A stretch of 32,279 nucleotides of DNA, from positions 1 to 32,279 of the forward strand of contig JAOPYG010000452.1 of the NCBI GenBank assembly GCA_025964685.1. The letters are read 5' to 3'. This DNA comes from Actinoallomurus sp. Lineage in GTDB: Bacteria; Actinomycetota; Actinomycetes; Streptosporangiales; Streptosporangiaceae. Under the pieces are notes generated by a model that saw only the letters and a list, made by a program, of their open reading frames with translations, did no database searches and had not been told where the DNA came from. A program made the position numbers and the translations under genes. Below, in pieces: positions 22,925 through 30,418 of the stretch (its first letter is position 1; each line of letters starts with the position of its first letter).

Positions 22925-23950
22925 TCAGCAGAAAGTCTTTGCCAGGCGCAGTGCGCCCTGTCGCCAGGCGTCCCGATGTGTCCGCCCGACGGTGCGGGTC
23001 TCGGTGCCCGTCCCCCGCCACCACGCATAGGTGCGCAGCAGGGTCTCCTCGTTGCTGTGAACGGGCGAGAACCCCAGCCGCTCGACCGCCTTGTCGATGG
23101 AGACGTAGGAGTCGCGGGTGAGCTTGTGAATCAGCCTCTTGTACACCGGGGACAGGCGCAGTGCGGCGAGAAGCCGCAGCGTGCCGACGGCAGGCGCCAT
23201 CGGCAGGGCACGGACCCGGCCACCACGGCCGGCCGCGTCCAGGACCGCCTGGAACTCCTCCCCCAGGCTGCCGAAACGATCGGCCCCGATGTTGAAGGTG
23301 TCGTTGACGTCGGCATCGTCCCGCTCACAGGCCGCCCGTACGGCCGTGCACAGGTCATCGACATCGAGCATCTGCGCTCGATGCTCTCCGCCGCCGAGGA
23401 GCGGAAAGTCCCGGCCTTCGTCCGCCCATTCGAACAGCATGGCGAACAGGCCCAGCCGGTTTTCACCGAGGAAGGTCTTCGGCCGGAGAATGGGGGCGCA
23501 CAGTCCTTCGCTCCTGGCCCGCTCGACCAGTTTCTCGGCCTCACGCTTGGCCTCGCTGTAGGGATCCACCGGCTCGCACGGGTGATCCTCCGGGGTCGGG
23601 CACAATCGCGGAAGGCCGTAGACCGCGGTTGATGAGACGTGCACCACGCGTCCGACGCCCGCGCGCCCGGCCGCGGCGAGCACCGATTCGGTGCCTTTCA
23701 CGTCCACGGATCTGATTTCACTTGAGGAATGGCTGGGCAGCGCGGCCGCGGCGTGCACGAGCACATCGATCCCGCGCAATGAGGTGGTCAGCCGTTCGGT
23801 GTCACGGACATCGATCCGGCGAAACTCATGGGGCGATGGGGCCAGCGGGGGACGAACATCGATCCCCAGCCAGTCGACGCCTTTCCATTCGGCGGCGATA
23901 AGTGCCGTCCCCAACATCCCCGAGGCGCCGGTAACCGCCACTCGAAGCAC
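22925..23950 (-). CDS. NAD-dependent epimerase/dehydratase
   Basis: A 341-residue extended short-chain dehydrogenase. The Rossmann glycine motif is VTGASGMLGTALI at about residues 5-17. The HAAAALP segment, SSTAVYG and the catalytic YSEAKREAEKL (Tyr-x3-Lys) follow in the right order. The GTG at 23948-23950 is chosen because AAGGA lies eight bases upstream; a GTG at 23968 lacks a ribosome binding site. It is the first gene of the seven-gene operon. Enzymes of this family act on nucleotide sugars or, in the related DprE2 case, on prenyl-linked sugars. The last 40 residues (RTYAWWRGTGTETR onward) are a variable tail. Its pairing with a UbiA of the phosphoribosyl type invites comparison with mycobacterial pentose donor synthesis. 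Confidence 0.86.
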   Translation of the reverse strand: MLRVAVTGASGMLGTALIAAEWKGVDWLGIDVRPPLAPSPHEFRRIDVRDTERLTTSLRGIDVLVHAAAALPSHSSSEIRSVDVKGTESVLAAAGRAGVGRVVHVSSTAVYGLPRLCPTPEDHPCEPVDPYSEAKREAEKLVERARSEGLCAPILRPKTFLGENRLGLFAMLFEWADEGRDFPLLGGGEHRAQMLDVDDLCTAVRAACERDDADVNDTFNIGADRFGSLGEEFQAVLDAAGRGGRVRALPMAPAVGTLRLLAALRLSPVYKRLIHKLTRDSYVSIDKAVERLGFSPVHSNEETLLRTYAWWRGTGTETRTVGRTHRDAWRQGALRLAKTFC

Positions 23951-24028
23951 TTGTGCCGTCCTTTCCACCGCGCTTCGCCGTAGAGCTCTTCGGTTTTCTC
24001 AAGGGTGATTCCCGGGTGCTCGTCCACG

Positions 24029-24059
24029 ACTGTAAGGGGCACTGCGGGTAGGGTGTCAA
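24029..24059 (-). promoter_or_regulatory. Candidate promoter of the envelope-type operon
   Basis: Read on the minus strand, a perfect TTGACA (24059-24054) is followed after 19 bases by TACAGT (24034-24029), four of six matches to the -10 consensus. It lies about 80 bases upstream of the epimerase start. The spacing is slightly long. Confidence 0.42.
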
Positions 24060-24081
24060 GCCTTCTGGGGCTCCGGGCCGG

Positions 24082-24103
24082 TTGTTAAACTGTCATTTAA
24101 CAA
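24082..24103. promoter_or_regulatory. Palindrome TTGTTAAA-N6-TTTAACAA
   Basis: Perfect 8-bp arms with spacer CTGTCA in a markedly AT-rich patch. It lies 23 bases upstream of the -35 of the operon promoter on one side and 13 bases before the ATG of a possible small ORF on the other. GTTAAC also occurs at 24142-24147 and 24182-24187. It is likely an operator of an unknown dimeric regulator. Confidence 0.5.
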
Positions 24104-24115
24104 AAGGATCCGTGC

Positions 24116-24316
24116 ATGCAAGAAACGCAATTTAAATTCGTGTTAACGATACGTTTCGCCAAGGACGCGCGGGATGTCGCGGTTAACACCGGACGAAACC
24201 GAGCTGGATTGTGTCACCCGGGTTACTACCGTGGAATGATGCCGACGAAAGAACGGCGAAAAGGACCGGCAGGCCGCTCAGGACGACCGGCGGACAGGAA
24301 ACGACGAACGGAATGA
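24116..24316 (+). CDS. Possible small basic protein (66 aa)
   Basis: ATG 24116 follows AAGGA by seven bases, and the frame runs to TGA at 24314-24316, ten bases before the convergent metallophosphoesterase gene ends. The first 25 codons are unusually AT-rich (MQETQFKFVLTIRFAKDARD); the second half is Lys/Arg-rich (PTKERRKGPAGRSGRPADRKRR). No family is recognised. Its position right after a palindrome and a good ribosome binding site favours expression; its base composition does not look like the neighbours. Confidence 0.33.
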   Translation: MQETQFKFVLTIRFAKDARDVAVNTGRNRAGLCHPGYYRGMMPTKERRKGPAGRSGRPADRKRRTE

Positions 24317-24325
24317 CGTTGACGC

Positions 24326-25201
24326 CTACCCGGGAGCGGGGGGGAACACGCGGCGCGGGCCGAGGGGTCCGCCGCGAGGGCGCCACTCGCGCGGGTAGCC
24401 CACGGAGACCTCCTCGAAACGCACTCCGTCCTGCCAGAGGGTTCGCGGGATGTGCAGGTGGCCGTACACCACCGCCGCGGAGCCGTACGTGCGGTGCCAG
24501 CCGGCCGTGCGCTCGGTGCCGCACCACTGGGCGAACTCCGGGTAGCGCAGCACCCGCGTGGGCTCCCGCGTCAGGGGAAAGTGATTGACCAGGACGGTGG
24601 GCAGGCCGGGATCCAGGCCGGCCAGCCGGCGCTCGGTCTCCTCGATCCGGGCCCGGCACCAGTCGTCACGGCTCGCGTACGGATCGGGGTGCAGCAGCAT
24701 CTCGTCCGTGCACACCACCCCGGCGGCGTACGCCTTCTCGAGGGCCTCCTCCTTGGTCGAGGCGCCCTCGGGCCGGAACGTGTAGTCGTACAGCACGAAC
24801 AGCGGCACGATCGTCGCCGGGCCGCCCTCCCCCTCCCAGACCGGGTACGGGTCCTCGGGGGTGACCACGCCGAGACCCCGGCAGAGCTCGACCAGATGCT
24901 CATAGCGCCGCACGCCGCGCAGCTGTACCGGGTCGTTCGGAGGCGTCCACAGCTCATGGTTGCCGGGCACCCAGACGACGGTGCCGAACCGCGCGCTCAG
25001 GACCTCCAGTGCCCACTCGATGTCGGCCATCCGCTCGGCGACGTCACCGGCGACCAGGAGCCAGTCGGCCGGGGACCCCGGGCGCAGCCCCTCGACGAAG
25101 GCGCGGTTCTCGGCGAACCCGACGTGCAGGTCGCTCAGGGCCCACAACCGCCCGGCGGCCGTCGCGCGGTCCCCGGGCGCACGGAAGATCTCAGGTCTCA
25201 C
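24326..25201 (-). CDS. Calcineurin-like metallophosphoesterase
   Basis: A 291-residue enzyme with all core motifs of the family in order: LSDLHVGF near residue 23, AGDVAERM near 51, VPGNHELW near 79, LVNHFPL near 203 and VYGHLHIP near 245. These supply the Asp, Asn and His ligands of a two-metal centre that hydrolyses phosphate mono- or diesters. The start is GTG 25199-25201 with GGAG six bases upstream. No signal peptide or membrane segment is present, so it acts in the cytoplasm. The natural substrate is not predictable. It lies on the same strand as the PP2C gene 123 bases upstream. Confidence 0.9.
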   Translation of the reverse strand: MRPEIFRAPGDRATAAGRLWALSDLHVGFAENRAFVEGLRPGSPADWLLVAGDVAERMADIEWALEVLSARFGTVVWVPGNHELWTPPNDPVQLRGVRRYEHLVELCRGLGVVTPEDPYPVWEGEGGPATIVPLFVLYDYTFRPEGASTKEEALEKAYAAGVVCTDEMLLHPDPYASRDDWCRARIEETERRLAGLDPGLPTVLVNHFPLTREPTRVLRYPEFAQWCGTERTAGWHRTYGSAAVVYGHLHIPRTLWQDGVRFEEVSVGYPREWRPRGGPLGPRRVFPPAPG

Positions 25202-25324
25202 CGGTGACTCCTGCGCTTTGTCGTCGGCTCCAGCGATCGGCGCTCTACCCGCTTACTGTGACAAGCCCCTGACCCGGGACGCCGCCTCCTGGCCGATCAT
25301 GGCCGCCCGGGGACTCCGCCGCCG

Positions 25325-26437
25325 TCAGGCCTGGGCGCGGGGCTCGCGCTGGACGGCGATCATGGCGAGGTCGTCGTCCAGGCTGTCGGCCACGTGGGTG
25401 TGCAGGTCTTCGATGATCTTGCTCAGCATCAGGGCCGGCGCGTCGGTGGTCCACGCGGCCACGCGCTCGGCGAGTGGGTAGAAGGCGCCTTGCCCGTCGC
25501 GGGCCTCGGTGACGCCGTCGGTGTAGAAGAGCAGCACGTCGCCGTACCCGAACGGAAAGGTCGCCGGCCTGTCGGGGGTGTCGGCCAGTGCGCCGAGGCC
25601 CAGCGGCGGAATGGGCTGCGGGACGTACAGCGGGGTCACCGTGCCCTTCCGAAGCAGCAGTGGCGGTGGATGGCCGCAGCTGATCAGGCGCACCACCGGC
25701 TCGTCATCGGGGATGTCGGCCACCGCCGCCGTGACGAACCGCTCCCCCACATCGGCCTCCGCCGCGGAGAACTCCGCCAGGCCCCACTCGACGCTGCCCT
25801 CCAGATAGGCGACCAGCTCCGCCAGTGACGACTGACGGCGGGCCGCCGCACGGAAGGCCTCGAGCATGATCGCCGTCTCGCCGATCGAGGCGAGCCCCTT
25901 GCCTCGCACGTCACCGATGACCAGCCGGGTGGAGTCCGGGGTACGGGCGACGGCGTAGAGGTCGCCGCCGATGCGGCTGTCGGCCTCGGCCGTACGGTAC
26001 TCCGAGGCGATGCACAGGGGGCCGGCGTGTTCGGGCAGCGGGCGCAGCACGACCCGCTGCGTCGCCTCGGAGACCGACCGTATCCGCAGAAGCTCCTGCT
26101 CGTGACGTTCGCGCAGGTGGCAGAAGAGCACCAGGAGCGCGGAGAGCGCCATGAGAGCGCCGATCTGCATGATGACGTTCTCGGTGCCGAGCGTCCCGCG
26201 TTCGACCGCGGCGATGAAGAGCGCCCCCACCGCCAGCACGGCCGTCATCGTGGTGATCCGTGGGCGCGAGAACGTCGCGGTCAGCGCGGGCGCGACGTAC
26301 AGCATCGGAGCGAGATGGATGTCCGGCGGGATGAAAGGGTCGACCGTGGGGACGATCGTGATCAGCGTCAGTGGTACCGCGATCAACGCCTGTCGTGGCA
26401 CCTTGGGGCCCCGCGGCGCCGCGAGACGGTATGACAC
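25325..26437 (-). CDS. Membrane-bound PP2C-type (SpoIIE/RsbU-like) serine phosphatase
   Basis: A 370-residue protein. Residues about 17-108 contain three or four hydrophobic segments (LIAVPLTLITIVPTV, APMLYVAPALTATF, MTAVLAVGALFIAA, LMALSALLVLFC). A short linker helix leads to the phosphatase domain at about 128-365, with metal-site motifs IGGDLYAVA, IGDVRGKGL, FYTDGVTEARD and DDLAMIAVQ. Such enzymes dephosphorylate anti-anti-sigma factors in actinobacterial stress signalling. No sensor domain beyond the membrane part is seen, and no anti-sigma partner is next to it. The start is GTG 26435-26437 with GGAG six bases upstream. Confidence 0.9.
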   Translation of the reverse strand: MSYRLAAPRGPKVPRQALIAVPLTLITIVPTVDPFIPPDIHLAPMLYVAPALTATFSRPRITTMTAVLAVGALFIAAVERGTLGTENVIMQIGALMALSALLVLFCHLRERHEQELLRIRSVSEATQRVVLRPLPEHAGPLCIASEYRTAEADSRIGGDLYAVARTPDSTRLVIGDVRGKGLASIGETAIMLEAFRAAARRQSSLAELVAYLEGSVEWGLAEFSAAEADVGERFVTAAVADIPDDEPVVRLISCGHPPPLLLRKGTVTPLYVPQPIPPLGLGALADTPDRPATFPFGYGDVLLFYTDGVTEARDGQGAFYPLAERVAAWTTDAPALMLSKIIEDLHTHVADSLDDDLAMIAVQREPRAQA

Positions 26438-26542
26438 ACAACACTCCTTATTACCGTGGGAGGCTCGTGCTGGGCGCGCTCCTCGCGCCGATGTGCCTCC
26501 CGACCGTGACGCAGTTCGGATTTACGGCCCCCTCGACAGTAA

Positions 26543-26562
26543 CCCAGATCGGCGCATCTGGG
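26543..26562. other. Perfect 7-bp hairpin in a divergent intergenic region
   Basis: CCCAGAT, loop CGGCGC, ATCTGGG lies between the divergent phosphatase and small acidic protein genes. It is more likely an operator or leader hairpin than a terminator, as both neighbours are transcribed away from it. Confidence 0.35.
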
Positions 26563-26678
26563 CTGGTCAGCCGCATACACGTTAGATGCTGGCGTTATCG
26601 GGGAGACAGCCGTTCATGTCCGGCCCAGTCCTGATCATGGGCGGGCGTCATCGGCGGGACGACTTCCAGGAGGCACGA

Positions 26679-26909
26679 ATGACCGGATCACGATCGGATG
26701 ATCAAGAGGATCTCGTGGAGTCACAGGGCGTGAACGCGGGCCCGCCTCCGGACGAGGATCCTCCTCCGGCATCGAAGGACGATCACCCGGAGACCGGCGG
26801 CTCACCGGACGAACGCGACATGGACGCCGGCCGTAACGACGAGATGGTCGGCCTGCCCGAGCAGAAGCCCGGCTACCCGGGACAGCAGCGCTCGGTCGAC
26901 ACGAGCTGA
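26679..26909 (+). CDS. Small acidic, probably disordered protein (76 aa)
   Basis: ATG 26679 follows CCAGGAGG by five bases; a longer frame from 26586 is not needed. The product is rich in Asp, Glu, Pro and Gly (SRSDDQEDLVESQG, PPPDEDPPPASKDDHPETGG) and ends QKPGYPGQQRSVDTS, with no hydrophobic core, so it is likely unstructured. I recognise no family. A strong hairpin terminator follows 34 bases after the stop. It is divergent from the PP2C phosphatase gene. Confidence 0.7.
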   Translation: MTGSRSDDQEDLVESQGVNAGPPPDEDPPPASKDDHPETGGSPDERDMDAGRNDEMVGLPEQKPGYPGQQRSVDTS

Positions 26910-26942
26910 CGGCCCCCGGTCAGCAGCAGGCGATGAACGCAC

Positions 26943-26979
26943 GTGACAGGGGCGGCCCGCAACGGACCGCCCCTGTCAC
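26943..26979 (+). terminator. Strong hairpin terminator
   Basis: GTGACAGGGGCGG and CCGCCCCTGTCAC pair perfectly over 13 bp around an 11-base loop, just past the small acidic protein gene. No T-run follows. Confidence 0.8.
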
Positions 26980-27324
26980 GGGGTCATGAGCCGTGAAGGG
27001 CTCGTGATCGGGGTGGCAGACGGTCCCGGCAGGGGGAAGCGCGCCCGTAAGCGGTCCGGGTCGGTGGCTGGCCAGGAGGCGCAGGGTTCGGTCAGCCACG
27101 CCCACTTTCGCCCGACGTCGCCCGACCGCGCGGTGGCCGGGGCGGCCGGGTCAACACGCCCATACCGGACATCCCTGCATTACCGGAGCTCACTCCCGAC
27201 CAACGGCTCGGCCGGTCCGCCGACGTCATTCGGCGTGAACTTTGGGTTACACGCCGTGTCGCCCGTTCCCTCCGTGCCGCCCACCGCGAGAATTCCGCAC
27301 ATACCCCCTCACAAGGAGTGATTG
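26980..27324. other. 345-base gap without a gene
   Basis: Open frames here on both strands lack ribosome binding sites and known motifs. It probably holds the promoter of the CBM48 gene, in the less GC-rich part around 27230-27260. I see no clear repeat. Confidence 0.5.
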
Positions 27325-27600
27325 ATGCTCAGGCGCTCGCGGCTGTTCGGCCAGAAGATCCGTGTCACCTTCAGCCTTCCCATGGACGAGCCGCCCGGCG
27401 TCGTCAGCGTCGTCGGCGACTTCAACGAATGGGAACCGGGCCGGCACGAGCTCCTTCCCCGGCGCCGGGGCGACCGCAGCATCTCGGTCACCCTTCCGCC
27501 GGGGGTGCACCGGTTCCGCTACCTGGCCACCGGCGGCGTGTGGTTCGACGACGAAGGGGCGGACCACACCGACGACCGCGGCTGCGTGATCAAGGTCTGA
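27325..27600 (+). CDS. Orphan CBM48 (isoamylase N-terminal) domain protein
   Basis: A 91-residue protein that consists almost only of a carbohydrate-binding module 48 beta-sandwich. KIRVTFSLP opens it; VSVVGDFNEWEPGRHELLPRR is the diagnostic GDFN-W segment; LPPGVHRFRYLATGGVWFDDE and the ADHTDDRGCVIKV end complete the fold. Such modules bind glycogen or related glucans in branching and debranching enzymes and in AMPK beta subunits. Here no catalytic domain is attached. The start is ATG 27325 with AAGGAG six bases upstream. Its 3' end overlaps the convergent small beta-rich gene by 11 bases. It may target a partner enzyme to glycogen, but no such partner is visible. Confidence 0.85.
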   Translation: MLRRSRLFGQKIRVTFSLPMDEPPGVVSVVGDFNEWEPGRHELLPRRRGDRSISVTLPPGVHRFRYLATGGVWFDDEGADHTDDRGCVIKV

Positions 27601-27913
27601 CCGGACCGACGCCATCGGCGCGGCGGCGGCCGGTGACCTTGGAGGCGGGCAGGCGGCCGGCCCTGGAGGTGCCGGTCATGGTGTCGCCATCGACGGTGAC
27701 GGCGAAGGCGAGGTTGAGGCGGAGCGGCTTGGTGATCGACTGGTTCCAGGTGAGCCGATCACCGTCCAGCGCCACATCACGGAGCGGGACGTCCTCGCCG
27801 GCGCCCCCGGCGGTACCGGTCAGCGCGCCGTGCGCCGTGCGGAGGTCCACCACGGCCTTGATCTTGCCGATGGGAGTGGAGATGACCAGGTCCCAGCTGC
27901 CTTCGACGGACAT
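27590..27913 (-). CDS. Small beta-rich protein (107 aa)
   Basis: The frame starts at ATG 27911-27913 with AGGAGAG upstream. The product alternates short hydrophobic strands and turns: SWDLVISTPIGKIKAVVDL, GALTGTAGG, VALDGDRLTWNQSI, LAFAVTVDGDTMTGTSRAG. This looks like the small beta-barrel family seen in several bacteria with a G-x-LTGT and V-DGDTMTGT pattern, whose role I do not know. It has no signal peptide. It is 20 bases downstream of the DJ-1/PfpI gene and probably shares its transcript. It overlaps the convergent CBM48 gene by 11 bases. Confidence 0.75.
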   Translation of the reverse strand: MSVEGSWDLVISTPIGKIKAVVDLRTAHGALTGTAGGAGEDVPLRDVALDGDRLTWNQSITKPLRLNLAFAVTVDGDTMTGTSRAGRLPASKVTGRRRADGVGPVRP

Positions 27914-27933
27914 GCGAATGCTCTCCTCTGAGA

Positions 27934-28617
27934 TCACGGCGTGGATGGTGTCGGCCCGTGGTCCCGCCAGACGACGCCGCGGCGTTCGTAGGCGAACAGC
28001 CGCTCGACGGCGTGGGCGACCTTGGGGCCCACCTCGCGCTCCAGCAGGTAGAGGGCCAGGTCCAGGCCGGAGGTGACGCCGGCCGCCGTGACGAGGTCGC
28101 CGTCGTCGACGACGCGGGCGTGAACCGCACGTACGCCGGTCGCGTCCAGCAGGTCCATGCCCAGGTGATGGGTGCTCGCGTGGCGGCCCTCCAGCAGGCC
28201 GGCCATGGCGAGCACGAGGGAGCCGCCGCACACCGTGGCGACGGTCAGTCCCGGGCGTTCCATCGCGGCCTTGAGCAGCGCGGGCAGGCCGGTGTCGAGG
28301 GTACGGCCCAGGAGTACGGGGATGAGCTCGTCCTGTGCCCACACGCCGTCGTTCTCTTCGGGGACCTCGCCCTCCTTCCCGACCCGGCCGGACGCCCCGG
28401 GGACCAGGACGAGGTCGGCACGCACGGGGTCGAGCGTGCCGGTCGCCCGCAGGGCCAGGCCGCCGGTGCCGCTGGTCACCTCCCGCGGCCCCTCGGCGGT
28501 GACGAGCTCGACGGTCACCGCCCCGCCGGACGCGGTGCCGCCGGAGTAGAGGACCTCGTACGGGGCGATGACGTCGAGCGGGTCGAAGCCGTCGAACAAC
28601 ACGATCTGGATGTGCAT
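27934..28617 (-). CDS. DJ-1/PfpI family protein
   Basis: A 227-residue protein with the class I glutamine amidotransferase-like fold. It begins MHIQIVLFDGFDPLDVIAPYEVL, and Cys130 sits in the nucleophile elbow ATVCGGSLVLAMAG with HASTHH after it. This layout is closest to isonitrile hydratase and ThiJ-like enzymes; a protease role is unlikely. The start is ATG 28615-28617 after AGGAA. A longer frame to 28965 is unsupported. It is followed by the small beta-rich gene on the same strand and divergent from the FG-GAP gene, with 226 bases of shared upstream region. The substrate is unknown. Confidence 0.85.
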   Translation of the reverse strand: MHIQIVLFDGFDPLDVIAPYEVLYSGGTASGGAVTVELVTAEGPREVTSGTGGLALRATGTLDPVRADLVLVPGASGRVGKEGEVPEENDGVWAQDELIPVLLGRTLDTGLPALLKAAMERPGLTVATVCGGSLVLAMAGLLEGRHASTHHLGMDLLDATGVRAVHARVVDDGDLVTAAGVTSGLDLALYLLEREVGPKVAHAVERLFAYERRGVVWRDHGPTPSTP

Positions 28618-28843
28618 GGGTTTTCCTGAACGCTGAGGCGCCGGTCGGAGCCGGGTCGCCACCGAACGTAATCGGCCCCCCGCTGACCTCCCATGGGCAT
28701 TGACGCCATCTTCCAACGGGATCCCGTCAACCACGCCGGCGTCAGTCGCGCACGTGGCCAGATGCTGCCAGGTATCCGCACTTATGTGGTCCGGACATCG
28801 TCCGGCGGCGTCATTCGTACGAGACGCCGGAAGGAGACCGGAA

Positions 28844-30280
28844 ATGGGGAAACGTCTTCTCGCGCGGGTGACCGTGGCGACAACTCTGCTAATGGCCGCA
28901 GGATTCGCGGTCACGGCGGGATCGGCCGAAGCGGCCGTCCCGGCACAACCGGGCAGTGACTTCAACGGGGACGGCTATCAGGACCTCGCCATCGGCGCGC
29001 AGGGCGGCACGGTCGACGGGCTCGGCGGTGCCGGCTACGTCACCGTGCTCTACGGCTCCAAGAAGGGGCTCGATCCGGCGAAGGGAGAAGTGGTGACCCA
29101 GGCCAGCGCCGGGGTGCCGGACGACCCCGAGGAGGGGGACGGCTTCGGCCACTCCGTCGCGGCGGGTGACCTCAACGGGGACGGTTTCGCGGACCTCGCC
29201 ATCGGCGCGACCGGCGAGAGCATCGAGGGGAACTCCTCACCGGGCTCGGTCACGGTGCTCTTCGGCGGCACCGAGGGGCTCGGCCGTGGATACCTCATTA
29301 CCGGTGAGCAGGAGAACGGGCAGGCCCTCGCCGCCGGGGACGTCAACGGCGACGGACAGCTGGAACTCCTGACCAGCGCCGACGTCGGATACGTCACCGG
29401 AACGGTGGACGTCTACCATTTCCCGCGCGGCGGATTCGATGATCCATCGGTCTCCGTCGGCGGCGAAGGCTGGGGCGGCGAGGACTGGATCAGCACCGGC
29501 GATGTCAACGGGGACGGCTACGCCGACGTGCTCGCGGCCTGGACCGCGGTCGGTGGCACTCCCTTCGTCACCTACCTCCCGGGCTCGCCGAACGGGATCA
29601 ACAGCGACGCCATGACGACGGTCGACGGGGGCGTGCACCTCGCCGCCGGCGACATCGACCGCGACGGCCACGCCGACCTGGTGACCGGCCAGCCGCTCAG
29701 TCCGCCCGCCAGTGACGCGGTCGGCGGCCGCATCCAGGTGCGGTACGGCACGGCGAACGGGTTCGAGGGCAGCCGTACGCAGACGATCGACCAGTCCACG
29801 CGTGGCGTGCCGGGCTCGGCGGAGTACGGCGACGAGTTCGGCTCCGCGGTGGCGGTCGGCGACGTCACCGGCGACGGCTATCCCGACGTGGCCGTCGGCG
29901 TGCAGAGCAAGACAGTGGGCACGGCCGGCCGCGCCGGCGAGGTGGTCCTCCTGCGCGGGTCCGCCGGTGGCCTCACCGGCGGACATGCCCAGGCGTTCAG
30001 CCAGGACAGCCCCGGAGTCCCCGACACGGCCGAGCAAGGCGACCTGCTCGGCTGGATGGTCACACTGATCGACCACAACAAGGACGGGCGGGCCGACCTG
30101 ACCGCGACGGCGATCGGTGAGGACAGGTCGTGGGATGGCGCGACGTACGGCGCCGGCATGGTCACCACGCTGCGAGGTGCCCGCTCCGGCCTCACCACCA
30201 AGAAGGCCCGCACCTTCGGCCCCGCCGCACTGGGCCAGGACCCCACGAACGCCTATTTCGGGTGGTCACTGACGCCGTGA
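28844..30280 (+). CDS. Secreted FG-GAP repeat beta-propeller protein
   Basis: A 478-residue exported protein. The start is ATG 28844 with AAGGAG seven bases upstream; a signal peptide follows (MGKRLLARVTVATTLLMAAGFAVTAGSAEAA), probably cut after the AEA at about residue 31. The rest is a row of integrin-alpha-like FG-GAP blades, each with a calcium loop: DFNGDGYQD, DLNGDGFAD, DVNGDGQLE, DVNGDGYAD, DIDRDGHAD, DVTGDGYPD and DHNKDGRAD. Seven loops fit a single seven-bladed propeller. The VTVLYGSKKGL and VTVLFGGTEGL strands precede several loops. No catalytic or anchor domain is attached, so it may be a free extracellular binding protein. A hairpin terminator lies eight bases past the stop. Confidence 0.9.
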   Translation: MGKRLLARVTVATTLLMAAGFAVTAGSAEAAVPAQPGSDFNGDGYQDLAIGAQGGTVDGLGGAGYVTVLYGSKKGLDPAKGEVVTQASAGVPDDPEEGDGFGHSVAAGDLNGDGFADLAIGATGESIEGNSSPGSVTVLFGGTEGLGRGYLITGEQENGQALAAGDVNGDGQLELLTSADVGYVTGTVDVYHFPRGGFDDPSVSVGGEGWGGEDWISTGDVNGDGYADVLAAWTAVGGTPFVTYLPGSPNGINSDAMTTVDGGVHLAAGDIDRDGHADLVTGQPLSPPASDAVGGRIQVRYGTANGFEGSRTQTIDQSTRGVPGSAEYGDEFGSAVAVGDVTGDGYPDVAVGVQSKTVGTAGRAGEVVLLRGSAGGLTGGHAQAFSQDSPGVPDTAEQGDLLGWMVTLIDHNKDGRADLTATAIGEDRSWDGATYGAGMVTTLRGARSGLTTKKARTFGPAALGQDPTNAYFGWSLTP

Positions 30281-30287
30281 GGAACCG

Positions 30288-30321
30288 GCGTACCGCGGCT
30301 CCGACGGGGGCCGCGGTACGC
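30288..30321 (+). terminator. Strong hairpin terminator after the FG-GAP gene
   Basis: GCGTACCGCGGC pairs perfectly with GCCGCGGTACGC over 12 bp around a 10-base loop. It sits between convergent genes (FG-GAP and Kup) and could serve both strands, although it is about 100 bases from the Kup stop. Confidence 0.8.
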
Positions 30322-30418
30322 ATCCGCGACAGTGCGGCCCGTCACCAGGGGGCGCTGCCGCTGGAGTCGTAGAACTCCACGGGACACGCCCCAGTCCCCC
30401 GCAGTCCTTCCGGCAAGT

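Noticed and set aside
24082..24103. Rex operator
   Set aside because: Rex sites have TTGTTAA or TTGTGAA half-sites separated by four bases; here the TTGTTAA and TTAACAA cores are eight bases apart.
27301..27306. GGGTAT on the minus strand as a sigma-B -10 element
   Set aside because: No minus-strand gene lies downstream of it within several hundred bases.
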